Source: Alkalibacillus haloalkaliphilus | GTDB taxonomy: Bacteria; Bacillota; Bacilli; Bacillales; Alkalibacillaceae | Direction of reading: 5' to 3' | DNA length: 64,000 bases | NCBI RefSeq assembly: GCF_007991275.1 | Contig: NZ_BJYA01000012.1 | Location: forward strand, 93,401 to 157,400 | Shown here: positions 17,294 through 26,505 of the stretch, piece by piece | How the letters are laid out: every line of letters starts with the position of its first letter | Numbering within the stretch: position 1 is the first letter of the stretch | Made by a program: the position numbers and the translations under genes | The notes under the pieces: generated by a model | What the model saw: only the letters and a program-made list of their open reading frames with translations | The model's database searches: none | What the model was told of the DNA's origin: nothing

Positions 17294-18874
17294 TTGAAAA
17301 AAGAAGAACTCATTGCACCGGATAACTATAATATTGTAAGCGAGTTTGAACAGTATTTGACAGACCCTGATCGAAAAGCGATTGTTTGGGAAGATGAAAA
17401 CGGTAGTACAGACCAAGTGACATACGAACAATTGTTTAGTCGAGCTAATCAGTTAGCTAATGTTTTCGTTAGCCAAGGACTTGAAAAAGGTGACAAAGTG
17501 TTAGTGATGATTCCGAGATTAATACAAGCATATGAAGTTTATGTAGCGCTACTTAAGGCAGGACTAGTCGTTATTCCAAGTTCAGAAATGTTACGTGCTA
17601 AAGATTTAGAATATCGTATTCAACATGGTGATGTGAAAGCAGTTGTTACATATTACCCGTATATTAATGAATTCGAGCAAGTCAATAAAGTTTCACAGCT
17701 TAAAAAGTTCGTGTTAGGTGAAGCAAGTGACGGGTGGGCTCATTTAGATGAGTTAGTTGAACATGCACCAACTGAATTCAAAACGGCAAATACAAAAAGC
17801 GATGATATGGCGTTTTTATCTTATACGTCAGGTACTACTGGCAACCCTAAAGGTGTTGTGCATACACATGGCTGGGGCTTTGCCCATTTAAAAACAGCTG
17901 CGTCAAATTGGTTAGGAATTAATGAAAAAGATTTAGTATGGGCAACAGCTGGTCCTGGTTGGGCGAAATGGTTGTGGAGCCCATTTTTATCAGTGTTAGG
18001 TTCAGGAGCAACTGGTTTTGTTTATAATGGTAAGTTTTCTCCTACAAAGTATTTAAAGTTGCTGCAAACTTATGGTGTTAATGTTTTATGTTGTACACCA
18101 ACTGAATATCGTCTAATGGCTAAAGTTGAAGGGTTAGATGGGTATGACTTAGGTCAATTGCACAGTGCAGTTTCAGCTGGTGAGCCGTTAAATAGAGAAG
18201 TAATAGATACATTTGAGAAGTATTTTAACCTAACTGTAAGAGATGGATATGGTCAAACAGAGAATACATTGTTAGTTGGTATTACAAAAGGGATGGAAGT
18301 GCGCCCTGGTTCTATGGGTAAACCAACCCCTGGCAATACAGTTGAAATAATTAATGAAGATGGGGAACCTGTAAAAGAAGGTGAAGTAGGTGACATTGCC
18401 GTTCACCAGTCAACACCAGCATTGTTTAAAGAGTATTATAAAGACCCTGAGAAAACGAGTGCGACTTATCGTGGTGAATATTACTTAACAGGTGATCAGG
18501 CAAGTAAAGATGGTGACGGGTACTTCTGGTTCGAAGGTCGAAGTGATGATATTATCATTAGTTCTGGTTACACAATAGGACCATTCGAAGTAGAAGATGC
18601 CCTAGTCAAACACTCTGATATTCAAGAATGTGCTGTTGTAGCAAGCCCAGATGCAGTACGAGGTGCAATCGTGAAGGCTTTCATCGTGTTAAAAGACAAT
18701 GTTGATGAAAAGCGAGATGGATTTGTAAGAGAGCTGCAAAATCATGTGAAAGATTTAACTGCACCGTACAAATATCCACGCGAAATTGAATTTGTAAAAG
18801 AGTTACCGAAGACAACGTCAGGTAAAATTCGACGCGTAGAGTTAAGAAAGCAAGAGATGAGTAAATCATTATAA
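17294..18874 (+). CDS. Acyl-CoA synthetase (AMP-forming), acetyl/medium-chain type
   Basis: A 526-residue ANL-superfamily enzyme that activates a carboxylic acid via an acyl-AMP to the CoA thioester. Core motifs are SYTSGTTGNPKGVVHTH (P-loop, about residues 175-191), DGYGQTEN (about residues 316-323), YFWFEGRSDDIIISSGYTIG (hinge and A8, about residues 414-433) and the catalytic Lys in KTTSGKIRRVELR near the end. It resembles MACS and YtcI-type enzymes more than Acs of 570 or more residues. The TTG start at 17294 is supported by AGGAGGGG six bases before it. Acetate, propionate or a medium-chain acid are all possible substrates. Confidence 0.87.
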   Translation: MKKEELIAPDNYNIVSEFEQYLTDPDRKAIVWEDENGSTDQVTYEQLFSRANQLANVFVSQGLEKGDKVLVMIPRLIQAYEVYVALLKAGLVVIPSSEMLRAKDLEYRIQHGDVKAVVTYYPYINEFEQVNKVSQLKKFVLGEASDGWAHLDELVEHAPTEFKTANTKSDDMAFLSYTSGTTGNPKGVVHTHGWGFAHLKTAASNWLGINEKDLVWATAGPGWAKWLWSPFLSVLGSGATGFVYNGKFSPTKYLKLLQTYGVNVLCCTPTEYRLMAKVEGLDGYDLGQLHSAVSAGEPLNREVIDTFEKYFNLTVRDGYGQTENTLLVGITKGMEVRPGSMGKPTPGNTVEIINEDGEPVKEGEVGDIAVHQSTPALFKEYYKDPEKTSATYRGEYYLTGDQASKDGDGYFWFEGRSDDIIISSGYTIGPFEVEDALVKHSDIQECAVVASPDAVRGAIVKAFIVLKDNVDEKRDGFVRELQNHVKDLTAPYKYPREIEFVKELPKTTSGKIRRVELRKQEMSKSL

Positions 18875-18884
18875 TGGGATGGAA

Positions 18885-18924
18885 AAACTGCTCAAAACTT
18901 TATAGGTTTTGAGCAGTTTCTTTT
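18885..18924 (+). terminator. Terminator after the acyl-CoA synthetase gene
   Basis: AACTGCTCAAAAC ... GTTTTGAGCAGTT is a 13-bp perfect stem with a TCTTTT tail. Confidence 0.9.
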
Positions 18925-18935
18925 GATTGTGCAGT

Positions 18936-19082
18936 TAGTTTTATCGGCTCTTGGGCGGGTTTATATCAGCGCTCAGCAAAAATTATCGGCGTTCGGACTA
19001 GGTTTATCAGCGCTCGAACAAATTTATCAGCGTTCGGATTAGGTTTATCAGCGCTCAGACCAGATTTATCAGCGTTCACACT
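18936..19082. repeat. Degenerate ~20-bp tandem repeat array 1 (about 7 units)
   Basis: About seven units of 20-22 bases share the plus-strand core TTTATCAGCGCTC with C/T exchange (GCGCTC or GCGTTC) and A/G exchange (ATCAGCG or ATCGGCG); the last bases of each unit are variable. The array fills the space between the terminator of the plus-strand acyl-CoA synthetase gene and the stop codon of the minus-strand CDF gene. The same core recurs in inverted orientation at 27628-27829. Spacers are not unique sequences of constant length, so it is not a CRISPR. Confidence 0.85.
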
Positions 19083-19084
19083 AA

Positions 19085-19972
19085 TTAATGATAAGGATTA
19101 ACGTGTACATAAACATCTTGCACTTCGTGGTGGTCTTCCATTAATTTTTCTTTTACGCGTGCAGCTATACTGTGTCCTTCATCGACTGTAATGTTTGGAT
19201 CGACACTGATTTTCACATCGATAATGACGTATGAGCCGTGAGTTCTTGCGTTTAACATGTCTAAGCGTTCAACGCCGTCCACTTTCATCGTTGTCATTTC
19301 GAATTTCTTCGTTCGTCCTTCATCTAAAACAGTTTCTAACGTAACACTTACCGCATCGCGTCCAATTTTAAAGCCCATCCACATGACGAGTAGTGCAATA
19401 AATGCACCGGCTACTGGATCAAAGTACTGTAAGAATGGTAGGCCATAGTGGCTTCCAATCATAGCTGCCCCAATACCGACTAATGCAATTAACGATGAAA
19501 TGGCATCTGAACGGTGGTGCCAAGCATCAGCTATAATGGCAGGGCTATTAATTTTATCACCGAGCCGTTTTTTATATTGAAAAAGCGCTTCTTTAACGAT
19601 TAATGAGAAAATAATGGCATATAACGCGATCATGCCTGTTTCGGATTGTTCATTAGAGAATAAAGTTGAAATAGCATCAAGTAAAATTTCAACCCCGACT
19701 ACTACGAGTAAGATTGAGACGATTAGTGTCGCGATGTTTTCAGCTTTACCATGACCATAAGGGTGTTCTGGGTCTGGTGGTTTTTGAGCTGCTCGAATAC
19801 CGACAAGTACCGCAATGGAACTGACGACATCAGATGCTGAGTGAAAGGCATCAGCTATTAGTGCTTTACTGTTACCAAGCACACCTGCGATTCCTTTTAC
19901 CACTGCTAATATTAAGTTGGCCACAATCCCTACAATTGAGGCAAACTGTGCTTTTTTAGTTCGGTTCTCCAT
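19085..19972 (-). CDS. Cation diffusion facilitator (CDF) metal exporter
   Basis: A 295-residue CDF transporter exchanging a divalent metal (Zn, Fe, Mn or Co) for protons across the membrane. Six membrane segments are expected. Metal-site motifs appear as ADAFHSASDVVSS (TM2, about residues 41-53) and ADAWHHRSDAISS (TM5, about residues 147-159), with DPEHPYGHGKAEN between. The C-terminal ~85 residues are the cytoplasmic dimer domain ending in the histidine-rich VQDVYVHVNPYH. The D/H arrangement in TM5 (DxxHHxxD) does not fix the metal. Confidence 0.9.
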   Translation of the reverse strand: MENRTKKAQFASIVGIVANLILAVVKGIAGVLGNSKALIADAFHSASDVVSSIAVLVGIRAAQKPPDPEHPYGHGKAENIATLIVSILLVVVGVEILLDAISTLFSNEQSETGMIALYAIIFSLIVKEALFQYKKRLGDKINSPAIIADAWHHRSDAISSLIALVGIGAAMIGSHYGLPFLQYFDPVAGAFIALLVMWMGFKIGRDAVSVTLETVLDEGRTKKFEMTTMKVDGVERLDMLNARTHGSYVIIDVKISVDPNITVDEGHSIAARVKEKLMEDHHEVQDVYVHVNPYH

Positions 19973-20121
19973 AAAACAACCTACTTTTCGTCGATTATAT
20001 TTTTTATCATACCAATAAATAAAAGGTTCAGTCTAACTATTTTTAACATTGTTTATGAAACTTTAGGCTTAAACCACATATGATGACTACATAGTAAAAA
20101 AATATGAGGAGACGATACATC

Positions 20122-21969
20122 ATGTGTGGACTAACAGGGTGGTTGAATTGGAATCAAACGAGTGCGGAACAACTACCAATACTTAAGGAAATGACAGAAA
20201 CATTAACGCATCGAGGGACAGATGATCAAGGTTTCTTCATGAATAGTCATGTCGCATTTGGTCATCAAAGGCTTGCGGTAATTGATCCTGAAAAAGGTAA
20301 GCAGCCAATGACAGTCAAAAAAGCAGGTTGTTCTTATACCATTGCTTATAATGGTGAGTTGTACAACACAGAAGATTTACGGAATGAGTTAGTTAAAGAT
20401 GGTTTCACGTTCAACACGACATGTGACACAGAAGTGTTAGTCATGTCTTATGTAAAGTGGGGCAAAGAATGTCTAGATCGTTTAAACGGGATTTTTGCTT
20501 TTGCCATTTGGGATGATGAGCAGGAGGAATTGTTTATTGCACGTGACAGGCTCGGTGTTAAGCCAATGTTTTATAGTGAAGTTAATGGACAATTGTTATT
20601 TGCTTCAGAAATAAAAGCTTTACTTAAACATCCAAACATACAGCCTATAGTAGATCGTGAAGGTCTTTCAGAAGTGTTGGGGCTTGGTCCTTCACGAACA
20701 CCTGGGCATGGTTTATTTAAACAGATCAACGAGTTAAGAGCAGGGCATGCTTTATCATGCTCGACGACAGGTGTGAAGATTTGGCGGTATTGGAATTTGA
20801 AAAGTGAGGAGCATACTGACAGCTTTGACGAGACGGTTGAGAAGGTGCGTTTCTTATTTAAAGATGCGGTTGAAAGACAGTTAGTATCTGACGTACCATT
20901 ATCGACCTTTCTGTCAGGTGGTATTGATTCCAGTGCTATTACAGCTATTGCATCTAACTACTACAAAGAAAATGGTAAAGGAATTTTACCGACGTTTTCG
21001 GTCGATTACAAAGGGAATGATCAATATTTTGAAAAAAGTAAGTTTCAACCGAATTCAGATGCTGATTTTAAATCGTTAATCGTCGACCGATTTAAAACGA
21101 ACCATGAGGACTTGTTTATTAGTGAAGAAGATTTAGCTGGATATTTGAAAGAAGCGGTATTGCTACGGGATCAACCTGGTATGGCTGATGTGGATTCGTC
21201 ATTATTATGGTTTTGTAAACAAGTCAAAAATGAAACGACTGTAAGTTTATCAGGTGAATGTGCTGATGAGATTTTTGGTGGTTACCCTTGGTTTCAAGAT
21301 GATTTTAACCAAGATGGAGAAGGCTTTCCATGGATTAGATCCCTCCAGTTAAGAGAAGATCTGTTAAATTCAAAATGGAAAAACAGACTTAATATTCAAG
21401 ACTATGCAATGGAACGATATAAGCAAACGGTTAATGAAACACCTTTGCTTACAGGAGAAGCCCCTAAAGAGCAAAAACGTCGTGAAATGTTTTATGTAAA
21501 TATGCAGTGGTTTATGGCGCAGTTGCTCGATCGCAAAGACCGAATGAGTATGGGCGCAACACTTGAAGTGAGAGTTCCCTTTGCTGACCACCATTTAGTC
21601 GAATATGTCTGGAATGTTCCTTGGGAGATGAAGCAAGCGGATGGATATGAGAAAGGTTTATTACGAAAAGCGCTAGAAGGATATTTGCCAGAAGAAGTTT
21701 TGTATCGAAAGAAAAGTCCTTATCCTAAAACGTTTCAACCGAAATACACTTCATTAGTTGTTTCTATGATGGAAGAAGTTCTGAGTAAACAAGATGCACC
21801 ATTATTTGAATTACTGGATAAAAATAAAGTTGAGCAGTTAGTTCATACACAAGGTGAGGAGTTTAAAGAACCTTGGTATGGTCAATTAATGACAGGTCCA
21901 CAATTGTTAGCTCATTTATGGCAGATTAATGCTTGGCTAGAACATTATAATGTGCAAATCGAGGCGTAA
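20122..21969 (+). CDS. asnB: Asparagine synthase (glutamine-hydrolysing)
   Basis: A 615-residue two-domain enzyme making asparagine from aspartate, glutamine and ATP. The ATG at 20122 puts the nucleophile Cys at position 2 (MCGLTGWLNW), as the N-terminal glutaminase domain requires; upstream in-frame residues would bury it. The C-terminal synthetase domain has the PP-loop LSGGIDSSAI (about residues 260-269) and SLSGECADEIFGGYPW. AGGAG lies at 20107-20111. Of the Bacillus paralogues it is closest in size to AsnB/AsnO (about 615-630 residues). It is a single-gene unit. Confidence 0.93.
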   Translation: MCGLTGWLNWNQTSAEQLPILKEMTETLTHRGTDDQGFFMNSHVAFGHQRLAVIDPEKGKQPMTVKKAGCSYTIAYNGELYNTEDLRNELVKDGFTFNTTCDTEVLVMSYVKWGKECLDRLNGIFAFAIWDDEQEELFIARDRLGVKPMFYSEVNGQLLFASEIKALLKHPNIQPIVDREGLSEVLGLGPSRTPGHGLFKQINELRAGHALSCSTTGVKIWRYWNLKSEEHTDSFDETVEKVRFLFKDAVERQLVSDVPLSTFLSGGIDSSAITAIASNYYKENGKGILPTFSVDYKGNDQYFEKSKFQPNSDADFKSLIVDRFKTNHEDLFISEEDLAGYLKEAVLLRDQPGMADVDSSLLWFCKQVKNETTVSLSGECADEIFGGYPWFQDDFNQDGEGFPWIRSLQLREDLLNSKWKNRLNIQDYAMERYKQTVNETPLLTGEAPKEQKRREMFYVNMQWFMAQLLDRKDRMSMGATLEVRVPFADHHLVEYVWNVPWEMKQADGYEKGLLRKALEGYLPEEVLYRKKSPYPKTFQPKYTSLVVSMMEEVLSKQDAPLFELLDKNKVEQLVHTQGEEFKEPWYGQLMTGPQLLAHLWQINAWLEHYNVQIEA

Positions 21970-22140
21970 AGACTGAGCATTTTTAATTGTTTAGAAGTAG
22001 GCTGAATACTCCTTCGAAAGTTGTCTAACTATGGAAATGAATAATTTTTAAATTTTAGCACCATGATAAGCTTACAATTCCTTCGTATAAATCGTTGGTT
22101 TTAGGTTAGAATTACTACTAAAGGTAACAATTAGGTTAAA

Positions 22141-22182
22141 AACATTGCAACAATTTATCAAACCTTACAATGTTGTAATGTT
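22141..22182. other. Large inverted repeat between asnB and a small lipoprotein gene
   Basis: AACATTGCAACA (22141-22152) and TGTTGTAATGTT (22171-22182) are complementary at 11 of 12 positions with 18 bases between; the right arm also pairs locally as TTACAA-TG-TTGTAA. It ends two bases before the sigma-B-like -35 element. It has no T run, so an operator or mRNA 3'-end structure for asnB is possible. The rest of the 21970-22257 gap shows nothing clear apart from the promoter. Confidence 0.5.
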
Positions 22183-22183
22183 A

Positions 22184-22210
22184 GTTTATGTCGATTGAAT
22201 ACGAGGGTAT
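22184..22210 (+). promoter_or_regulatory. Candidate sigma-B (general stress) promoter
   Basis: GTTTAT (22184-22189), 15-bp spacer, GGGTAT (22205-22210), against the consensus GTTTAA-N12-14-GGGTAT. The spacer is one base over the usual range. It would start the transcript near 22217, about 25 bases before the ribosome binding site of the small lipoprotein gene. Confidence 0.5.
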
Positions 22211-22257
22211 AACACTAGTACAATCAAGATACATTAATTAAGAAGGAGTGTATGAAA

Positions 22258-22407
22258 ATGAAAAAATGGTTAATGAGTATTCTAATGATTTCTACTTTAG
22301 TGATAGCAGCTTGTGGTGGTGACGTTGAAGAAGATCCAATGCCAGAAGAGGATCCAGTAGAAGATCCAGCAGATGAAGATGGCGACATGGACAACGGTGA
22401 CATGTAA
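22258..22407 (+). CDS. Small acidic lipoprotein, 49 aa
   Basis: MKKWLMSILMISTLVIAACG is a complete lipoprotein signal with lipobox VIAAC; after lipidation and cleavage only about 30 residues remain, almost all Asp, Glu, Pro and Gly (repeated EDP units). AAGGAG lies upstream; the ATG at 22258 has nine-base spacing, an in-frame ATG at 22252 three-base. The mature peptide is too small for an enzyme, so a membrane-surface charge, entericidin-like or ion-binding role can be imagined but not shown. A strong terminator and a sigma-B-like promoter bracket it as its own unit. Confidence 0.7.
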   Translation: MKKWLMSILMISTLVIAACGGDVEEDPMPEEDPVEDPADEDGDMDNGDM

Positions 22408-22434
22408 GAACATTCCCCCCTTATAATATAATTG

Positions 22435-22472
22435 AGAAGCTGACAGGAGTCTTTCCTGTCAGCTTCTTTTTT
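22435..22472 (+). terminator. Terminator after the small lipoprotein gene
   Basis: GAAGCTGACAGGA ... TCCTGTCAGCTTC is a 13-bp perfect stem followed by six Ts. Confidence 0.93.
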
Positions 22473-22483
22473 GTGTTCAAGTT

Positions 22484-22497
22484 TGTAAGCACTTTCA
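22484..22497. promoter_or_regulatory. Candidate cre (CcpA) site upstream of the amino-acid importer
   Basis: TGTAAGCACTTTCA matches the Bacillus cre consensus TGWAARCGYTWNCW at all positions but one (A for the central G). It lies about 110 bases upstream of the binding-protein gene start. A promoter could not be placed with confidence in the AT-rich gap. Confidence 0.45.
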
Positions 22498-22607
22498 TTA
22501 TTTTAAAAATTCAGACTTTATAATTATACAGAAAAACCTATTTAAATTTAATTAAACCCGTGTTAATATACATATAATCGTATAAATATACAAAAAGGAG
22601 AATGGAT

Positions 22608-23393
22608 ATGCAAATTAAAAATTGGGGATTTATTTTTATTGTTGGAGTAGTATTAGCGGTGTTATCTGCATGTGGCACAGGTGCTACAGAGGCTGATGGA
22701 GAAGAAATAAGTTCTGATGAGCAGCAAGTGTTGGAAATGGGAACTTCAGCAGACTTTCCGCCATTTGAATCGTTCAATGAAGATGGTGAATTCGTCGGCT
22801 TTGATATTGATTTAGCTCATGAAATTGCTGAAGAGTTAGGTTATGAGTTAGAGATTTCGGATATGAATTTTGATGGATTGATTGGTGCATTACAATCCAA
22901 TCGTGTTGACATGGTATTAGCTGGGATGTCAGCAACGGAAGAGAGACAAGAAAACGTAGATTTTTCACCTGCTTATCATCACTCAGGTGAAATGTTCATT
23001 ACACAAGAAGATTCAGACATTACAAGTATTGAAGATATTGAAGGAAAAACGGTAGGTGTTCAACTCGGAACTATTCAAGAAGAGGGTGCACAAGCATTAC
23101 AAGAAGAATATGACTTTGAAATTCATGCTGTCGATGAAGCGACAAACATTATTCAAGACTTATTAACGAATCGTATTGATGTCGGTTATATGGATACGAC
23201 AGTGGCTGAAGGGTATATTGAAGAACAAGGATTGGCAGGGTTTGAAGATCCAACTGAAGCTTCACCTGGAATGGCTATTGCATTTCCTAAAGATAGTGAG
23301 TTACAGGAAGACATTAGCGCTATCATCGAACAGTTTTTAGAGGACGGTACGATTGCTGAACTTGAAGAAAAATGGGAGTTAGATGAACAATAA
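22608..23393 (+). CDS. Polar amino-acid ABC transporter binding lipoprotein
   Basis: A 261-residue family 3 solute-binding protein with signal and lipobox VLSAC, then the family pattern MGTSADFPPFESFNEDGEFVGFDIDL and KTVGVQLGTIQEE. It binds an amino acid outside the membrane. AAAAAGGAG ends at 22600, so the ATG at 22608 has proper spacing while the ATG at 22602 does not. Together with the next two genes it forms a complete importer. The Arg/Lys (ArtP-like) or cystine class would fit; the ligand is not decided by sequence reading. Confidence 0.9.
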   Translation: MQIKNWGFIFIVGVVLAVLSACGTGATEADGEEISSDEQQVLEMGTSADFPPFESFNEDGEFVGFDIDLAHEIAEELGYELEISDMNFDGLIGALQSNRVDMVLAGMSATEERQENVDFSPAYHHSGEMFITQEDSDITSIEDIEGKTVGVQLGTIQEEGAQALQEEYDFEIHAVDEATNIIQDLLTNRIDVGYMDTTVAEGYIEEQGLAGFEDPTEASPGMAIAFPKDSELQEDISAIIEQFLEDGTIAELEEKWELDEQ

Positions 23394-23421
23394 AATTTAA
23401 AGGGATTGGAGTGAATAAGGC

Positions 23422-24081
23422 ATGAATTTGGACTTTAGCCAAATCGTGCCTTATATTCCTTTTATGCTAGAAGGAGTATGGGTCACGTTACAGTTTGTGA
23501 TTATAGCGATTATTTTTGGTTTTATATTAGGTTCTTTAATTTCTTTAGTAAAAATTAGCCGGTTTACATTACTGAAGTGGTTAGCTGATTTTTATACATC
23601 AATTTTTAGAGGGACACCACTAATTTTGCAGTTATTATTAATTTATTACGCCGTTCCTCAGCTTACGGGATATGATATATCGCCATTTTTATCAGCGATT
23701 TTAACGTTTGGTTTGAATTCCTCGGCATATGTGTCAGAAATTATTCGTGCAGGAATTCAAGCGGTGGATAAAGGCCAGCGTGAAGCGGCTGAAGCACTAG
23801 GTATTCCTTATCGACCGATGATGATTAAAATCATTTTGCCACAAGCAATGAAAAATATATTACCTGCATTAATGAACGAGTTTATTACGCTAACGAAAGA
23901 GTCAGCATTAGTTTCTGTTATTAGTTATTTAGATTTAATGCGTCGAGCTCAAGTCGTGTCTTCAGATATATACCGTAGCTTTGAACCGCTCATATTTGTA
24001 GGATTACTGTATTATGCGATGGTGATGGTCTTAACGTTAATTGGTAAGTATGTTGAACGGAGGATGAGAGCAAGTGATTAA
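23422..24081 (+). CDS. Polar amino-acid ABC transporter permease
   Basis: A 219-residue HEAAL-type permease with about five membrane segments. Family motifs are [15 protein letters not shown] near residue 60 and the coupling loop [20 protein letters not shown] (about residues 117-136). It is the translocation subunit for the binding protein encoded 28 bases upstream. Its stop overlaps the start of the ATPase gene by eight bases. Confidence 0.92.
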   Translation: MNLDFSQIVPYIPFMLEGVWVTLQFVIIAIIFGFILGSLISLVKISRFTLLKWLADFYTSIFRGTPLILQLLLIYYAVPQLTGYDISPFLSAILTFGLNSSAYVSEIIRAGIQAVDKGQREAAEALGIPYRPMMIKIILPQAMKNILPALMNEFITLTKESALVSVISYLDLMRRAQVVSSDIYRSFEPLIFVGLLYYAMVMVLTLIGKYVERRMRASD

Positions 24082-24796
24082 TGTAGAGAAGTTGCATAAA
24101 AGTTTTGGAGACACAGAAGTTTTGCATGATATAAACACGAGCATTGAACGTGGAGAAGTTGTTACGATTATTGGGCCTTCTGGTTCCGGTAAGTCGACTT
24201 TTCTACGTTGTTTAAATTTATTAGAGCAGCCGACTTCAGGGCGTGTATTTGTTAATGATGAAGATATAACAAATCCTAATGTCAATATCTTAAATATTCG
24301 ACAGCAAATTGGTATGGTGTTTCAACATTTTCATTTGTTTCCGCACATGAATGTGTTGGAGAATTTAACTTATGCTCCGATGACTGTGAAAGGAGAGAGT
24401 AAAGCCGAAGCTAAGCGAAAAGCAGAACAGTTGTTAGCTAAGGTTGGTTTAAGTGAGAAGCTTGAAGCATTTCCAAATAGTCTATCGGGTGGACAGAAGC
24501 AACGTGTAGCGATTGCAAGAGCTTTAGCGATGGAGCCAAATCTAATGTTATTCGATGAACCTACTTCTGCATTAGACCCCGAAATGGTTAAAGAAGTGCT
24601 TGATGTTATTAAAGATTTAGCTCACTCAGGCATGACGATGGCTGTTGTAACGCATGAAATGGGTTTTGCGAAGGAAGTTGCGGACCGTATTATTTTCATG
24701 GACGAAGGCAGAATAGTAGAAGAAAGTGACCCAAAACCTTTCTTTGAAAAGCCTAACACAGAAAGAGCACAATCGTTCTTAGAAAAAGTGTTATAA
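24074..24796 (+). CDS. Polar amino-acid ABC transporter ATP-binding protein
   Basis: A 240-residue ABC ATPase with Walker [10 protein letters not shown] (about residues 35-43), Q-loop [18 protein letters not shown], signature LSGGQKQR (about residues 136-143), Walker [15 protein letters not shown] and H-loop VTHEMGFA. It powers the importer. The start is a GTG inside the end of the permease gene, with GGAGG about ten bases upstream, so the two are translationally coupled. Confidence 0.94.
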   Translation: MINVEKLHKSFGDTEVLHDINTSIERGEVVTIIGPSGSGKSTFLRCLNLLEQPTSGRVFVNDEDITNPNVNILNIRQQIGMVFQHFHLFPHMNVLENLTYAPMTVKGESKAEAKRKAEQLLAKVGLSEKLEAFPNSLSGGQKQRVAIARALAMEPNLMLFDEPTSALDPEMVKEVLDVIKDLAHSGMTMAVVTHEMGFAKEVADRIIFMDEGRIVEESDPKPFFEKPNTERAQSFLEKVL

Positions 24797-24840
24797 GTTT
24801 TAGGTCACTTCAAATGCTGTATGCTTTGGAGGGCTAGACA

Positions 24841-26403
24841 ATGAAAGCAGAGTACTTTAAAAACCCAGTATTTTATATATCAGCATCGATTGTAACATTG
24901 CTAGTAATTTTCGGGGCTGTTATGCCTGAGCGCTTTGGTGAAGTAGCTGGTACACTATTTGTGTTTACGACTGACCATTTTGGGTGGTTTTATTTAGTTG
25001 CCGTATTTGCGATTATCATTTATTTAATTGGATTAGCTATTAGTCGTTATGGGAAAATCCGACTCGGTGATGATGGGGAACGACCTGAGTACCCATTCTT
25101 TACATGGATTGGGATGTTGTTTTCAGCTGGGTTTGGTGTAGGTTTAGTGTTTTGGGGAGTTGCTGAGCCGATGTCACACTATTTTTCTACGCCTTTTGCA
25201 GGTGTGGAGGCTCAAACAGAAGAAGCTGCCCGAGTGGCGATGGGTTATGCTTTCTTTCATTGGGGAGTTAGTCAATGGTCAGTATTTGCTATAGTCGGTT
25301 TAGTTGTTGCATTTATGCAATTTCGCCGTAATGATAATGGGTTAATCTCTAAAGCAATGGAGCCTGTGACAGGTGAAAGGCCTGCTTTAAAAACGACAAT
25401 TGACGCATTAGCAATCATTGCAACAGTAATGGGGGTTGCCACAACATTAGGTTTAGGTGTCATGCAGACGAACAGTGGACTTTCAACTGTTACCCCTTTA
25501 CCGACTGCCATTTGGGTTCAAATGTTAATTATTGTCGTCATGTTTATAGCTTACATGATCTCTTCAACAACAGGTCTTGATAAAGGAATTAAATATTTAA
25601 GTAACGTGAACTTATCTTTATGTATCATTCTGTTTTTATTTATCTTTATTGCAGGTCCAACTACGTTCATTTTAAATGCGTTTGTAGCTGGAGTTGGTGA
25701 TTATTTAAGAAATTTTGTTGGTTATAGTTTGAGGTTAACCCCATACCAAGGTGGAACGTGGGTCCGTGATTGGACAGTGTTCTACTGGGCGTGGGCGATT
25801 GCATGGTCACCTTTTGTTGGAGCGTTTGTTGCTCGCGTGTCAAGAGGCCGAACAATTCGTGAATACGTTATTGGTGTCATGATTGTCCCACCAGCGATCG
25901 CGTGTGTATGGATTGCAGCGTTTGGTGGTGCGGCAATTTATAGTGATTTAAATGAAGGGACGATGATTGCTGAAGCGGTTGATAACGATGTGGCAGTGGC
26001 GTTGTTTGAGTTGTATGAAACGTTACCATTAACGACAATTTTATCAGTAGTGTCGCTTTTACTAATCTTCACTTTTTTAATTACATCAGCCGATTCTGCT
26101 TCATATGTATTGGGTAGCATGGCTGCAAAGGGAAGTTTGTCACCACCATTGTTTCTAAAGCTAGTTTGGGGTGTGCTCATTTCTGCAATTGCTGGTGTGC
26201 TATTATTAGCTGGCGGTCTTGATGCATTACAGACAGCATCACTCGTATCAGCTCTACCTTTCACTGTGATTTTACTCATTTTGCTTTACTCTATAATAAA
26301 AATGTTGCGAAACGAACAGGTGCCAATAAGTAAACAAGAAGTCCGTCGTTTCCGGAAACTAGAGAAGAAGAATAAAGAGTTAAGGAAAAAAGAAGAAGAA
26401 TAG
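24841..26403 (+). CDS. BCCT-family betaine/choline/carnitine transporter
   Basis: A 520-residue secondary transporter with twelve membrane segments that imports compatible solutes such as glycine betaine with sodium. Signatures are GMLFSAGFGVGLVFWGVAEP (about residues 91-110), and the WTVFYWAWAIAWSPFVGAFV aromatic box (about residues 312-331) followed by ARVSRGRTIREY. The C-terminal ~30 residues are Lys/Arg/Glu-rich, like the osmosensing tails of OpuD and BetP. GGAGGG precedes the ATG. This fits a salt-adapted host. Confidence 0.93.
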   Translation: MKAEYFKNPVFYISASIVTLLVIFGAVMPERFGEVAGTLFVFTTDHFGWFYLVAVFAIIIYLIGLAISRYGKIRLGDDGERPEYPFFTWIGMLFSAGFGVGLVFWGVAEPMSHYFSTPFAGVEAQTEEAARVAMGYAFFHWGVSQWSVFAIVGLVVAFMQFRRNDNGLISKAMEPVTGERPALKTTIDALAIIATVMGVATTLGLGVMQTNSGLSTVTPLPTAIWVQMLIIVVMFIAYMISSTTGLDKGIKYLSNVNLSLCIILFLFIFIAGPTTFILNAFVAGVGDYLRNFVGYSLRLTPYQGGTWVRDWTVFYWAWAIAWSPFVGAFVARVSRGRTIREYVIGVMIVPPAIACVWIAAFGGAAIYSDLNEGTMIAEAVDNDVAVALFELYETLPLTTILSVVSLLLIFTFLITSADSASYVLGSMAAKGSLSPPLFLKLVWGVLISAIAGVLLLAGGLDALQTASLVSALPFTVILLILLYSIIKMLRNEQVPISKQEVRRFRKLEKKNKELRKKEEE

Positions 26404-26411
26404 ATAGGGAA

Positions 26412-26440
26412 AACATCGGCTGATTGTCGGTGTTTTTTCA
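26412..26440 (+). terminator. Terminator after the BCCT gene
   Basis: AACATCG ... CGGTGTT forms a 7-bp stem with one G-U pair, followed by a run of Ts. Confidence 0.6.
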
Positions 26441-26505
26441 TGAATAATCTCTTGTTATATAGGGCTAAATAATAGTAACTAAGCTTAACAAGGGGTTATG
26501 TGATC

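Noticed and set aside
18936..19082. CRISPR array
   Set aside because: The cores are short and degenerate, spacers are only 6-8 bases, and no cas genes are in the window. The same applies to 27628-27829.
22498..22607. T-box or other riboswitch before the amino-acid importer
   Set aside because: The gap is short and AT-rich with no conserved T-box sequence or terminator stem.
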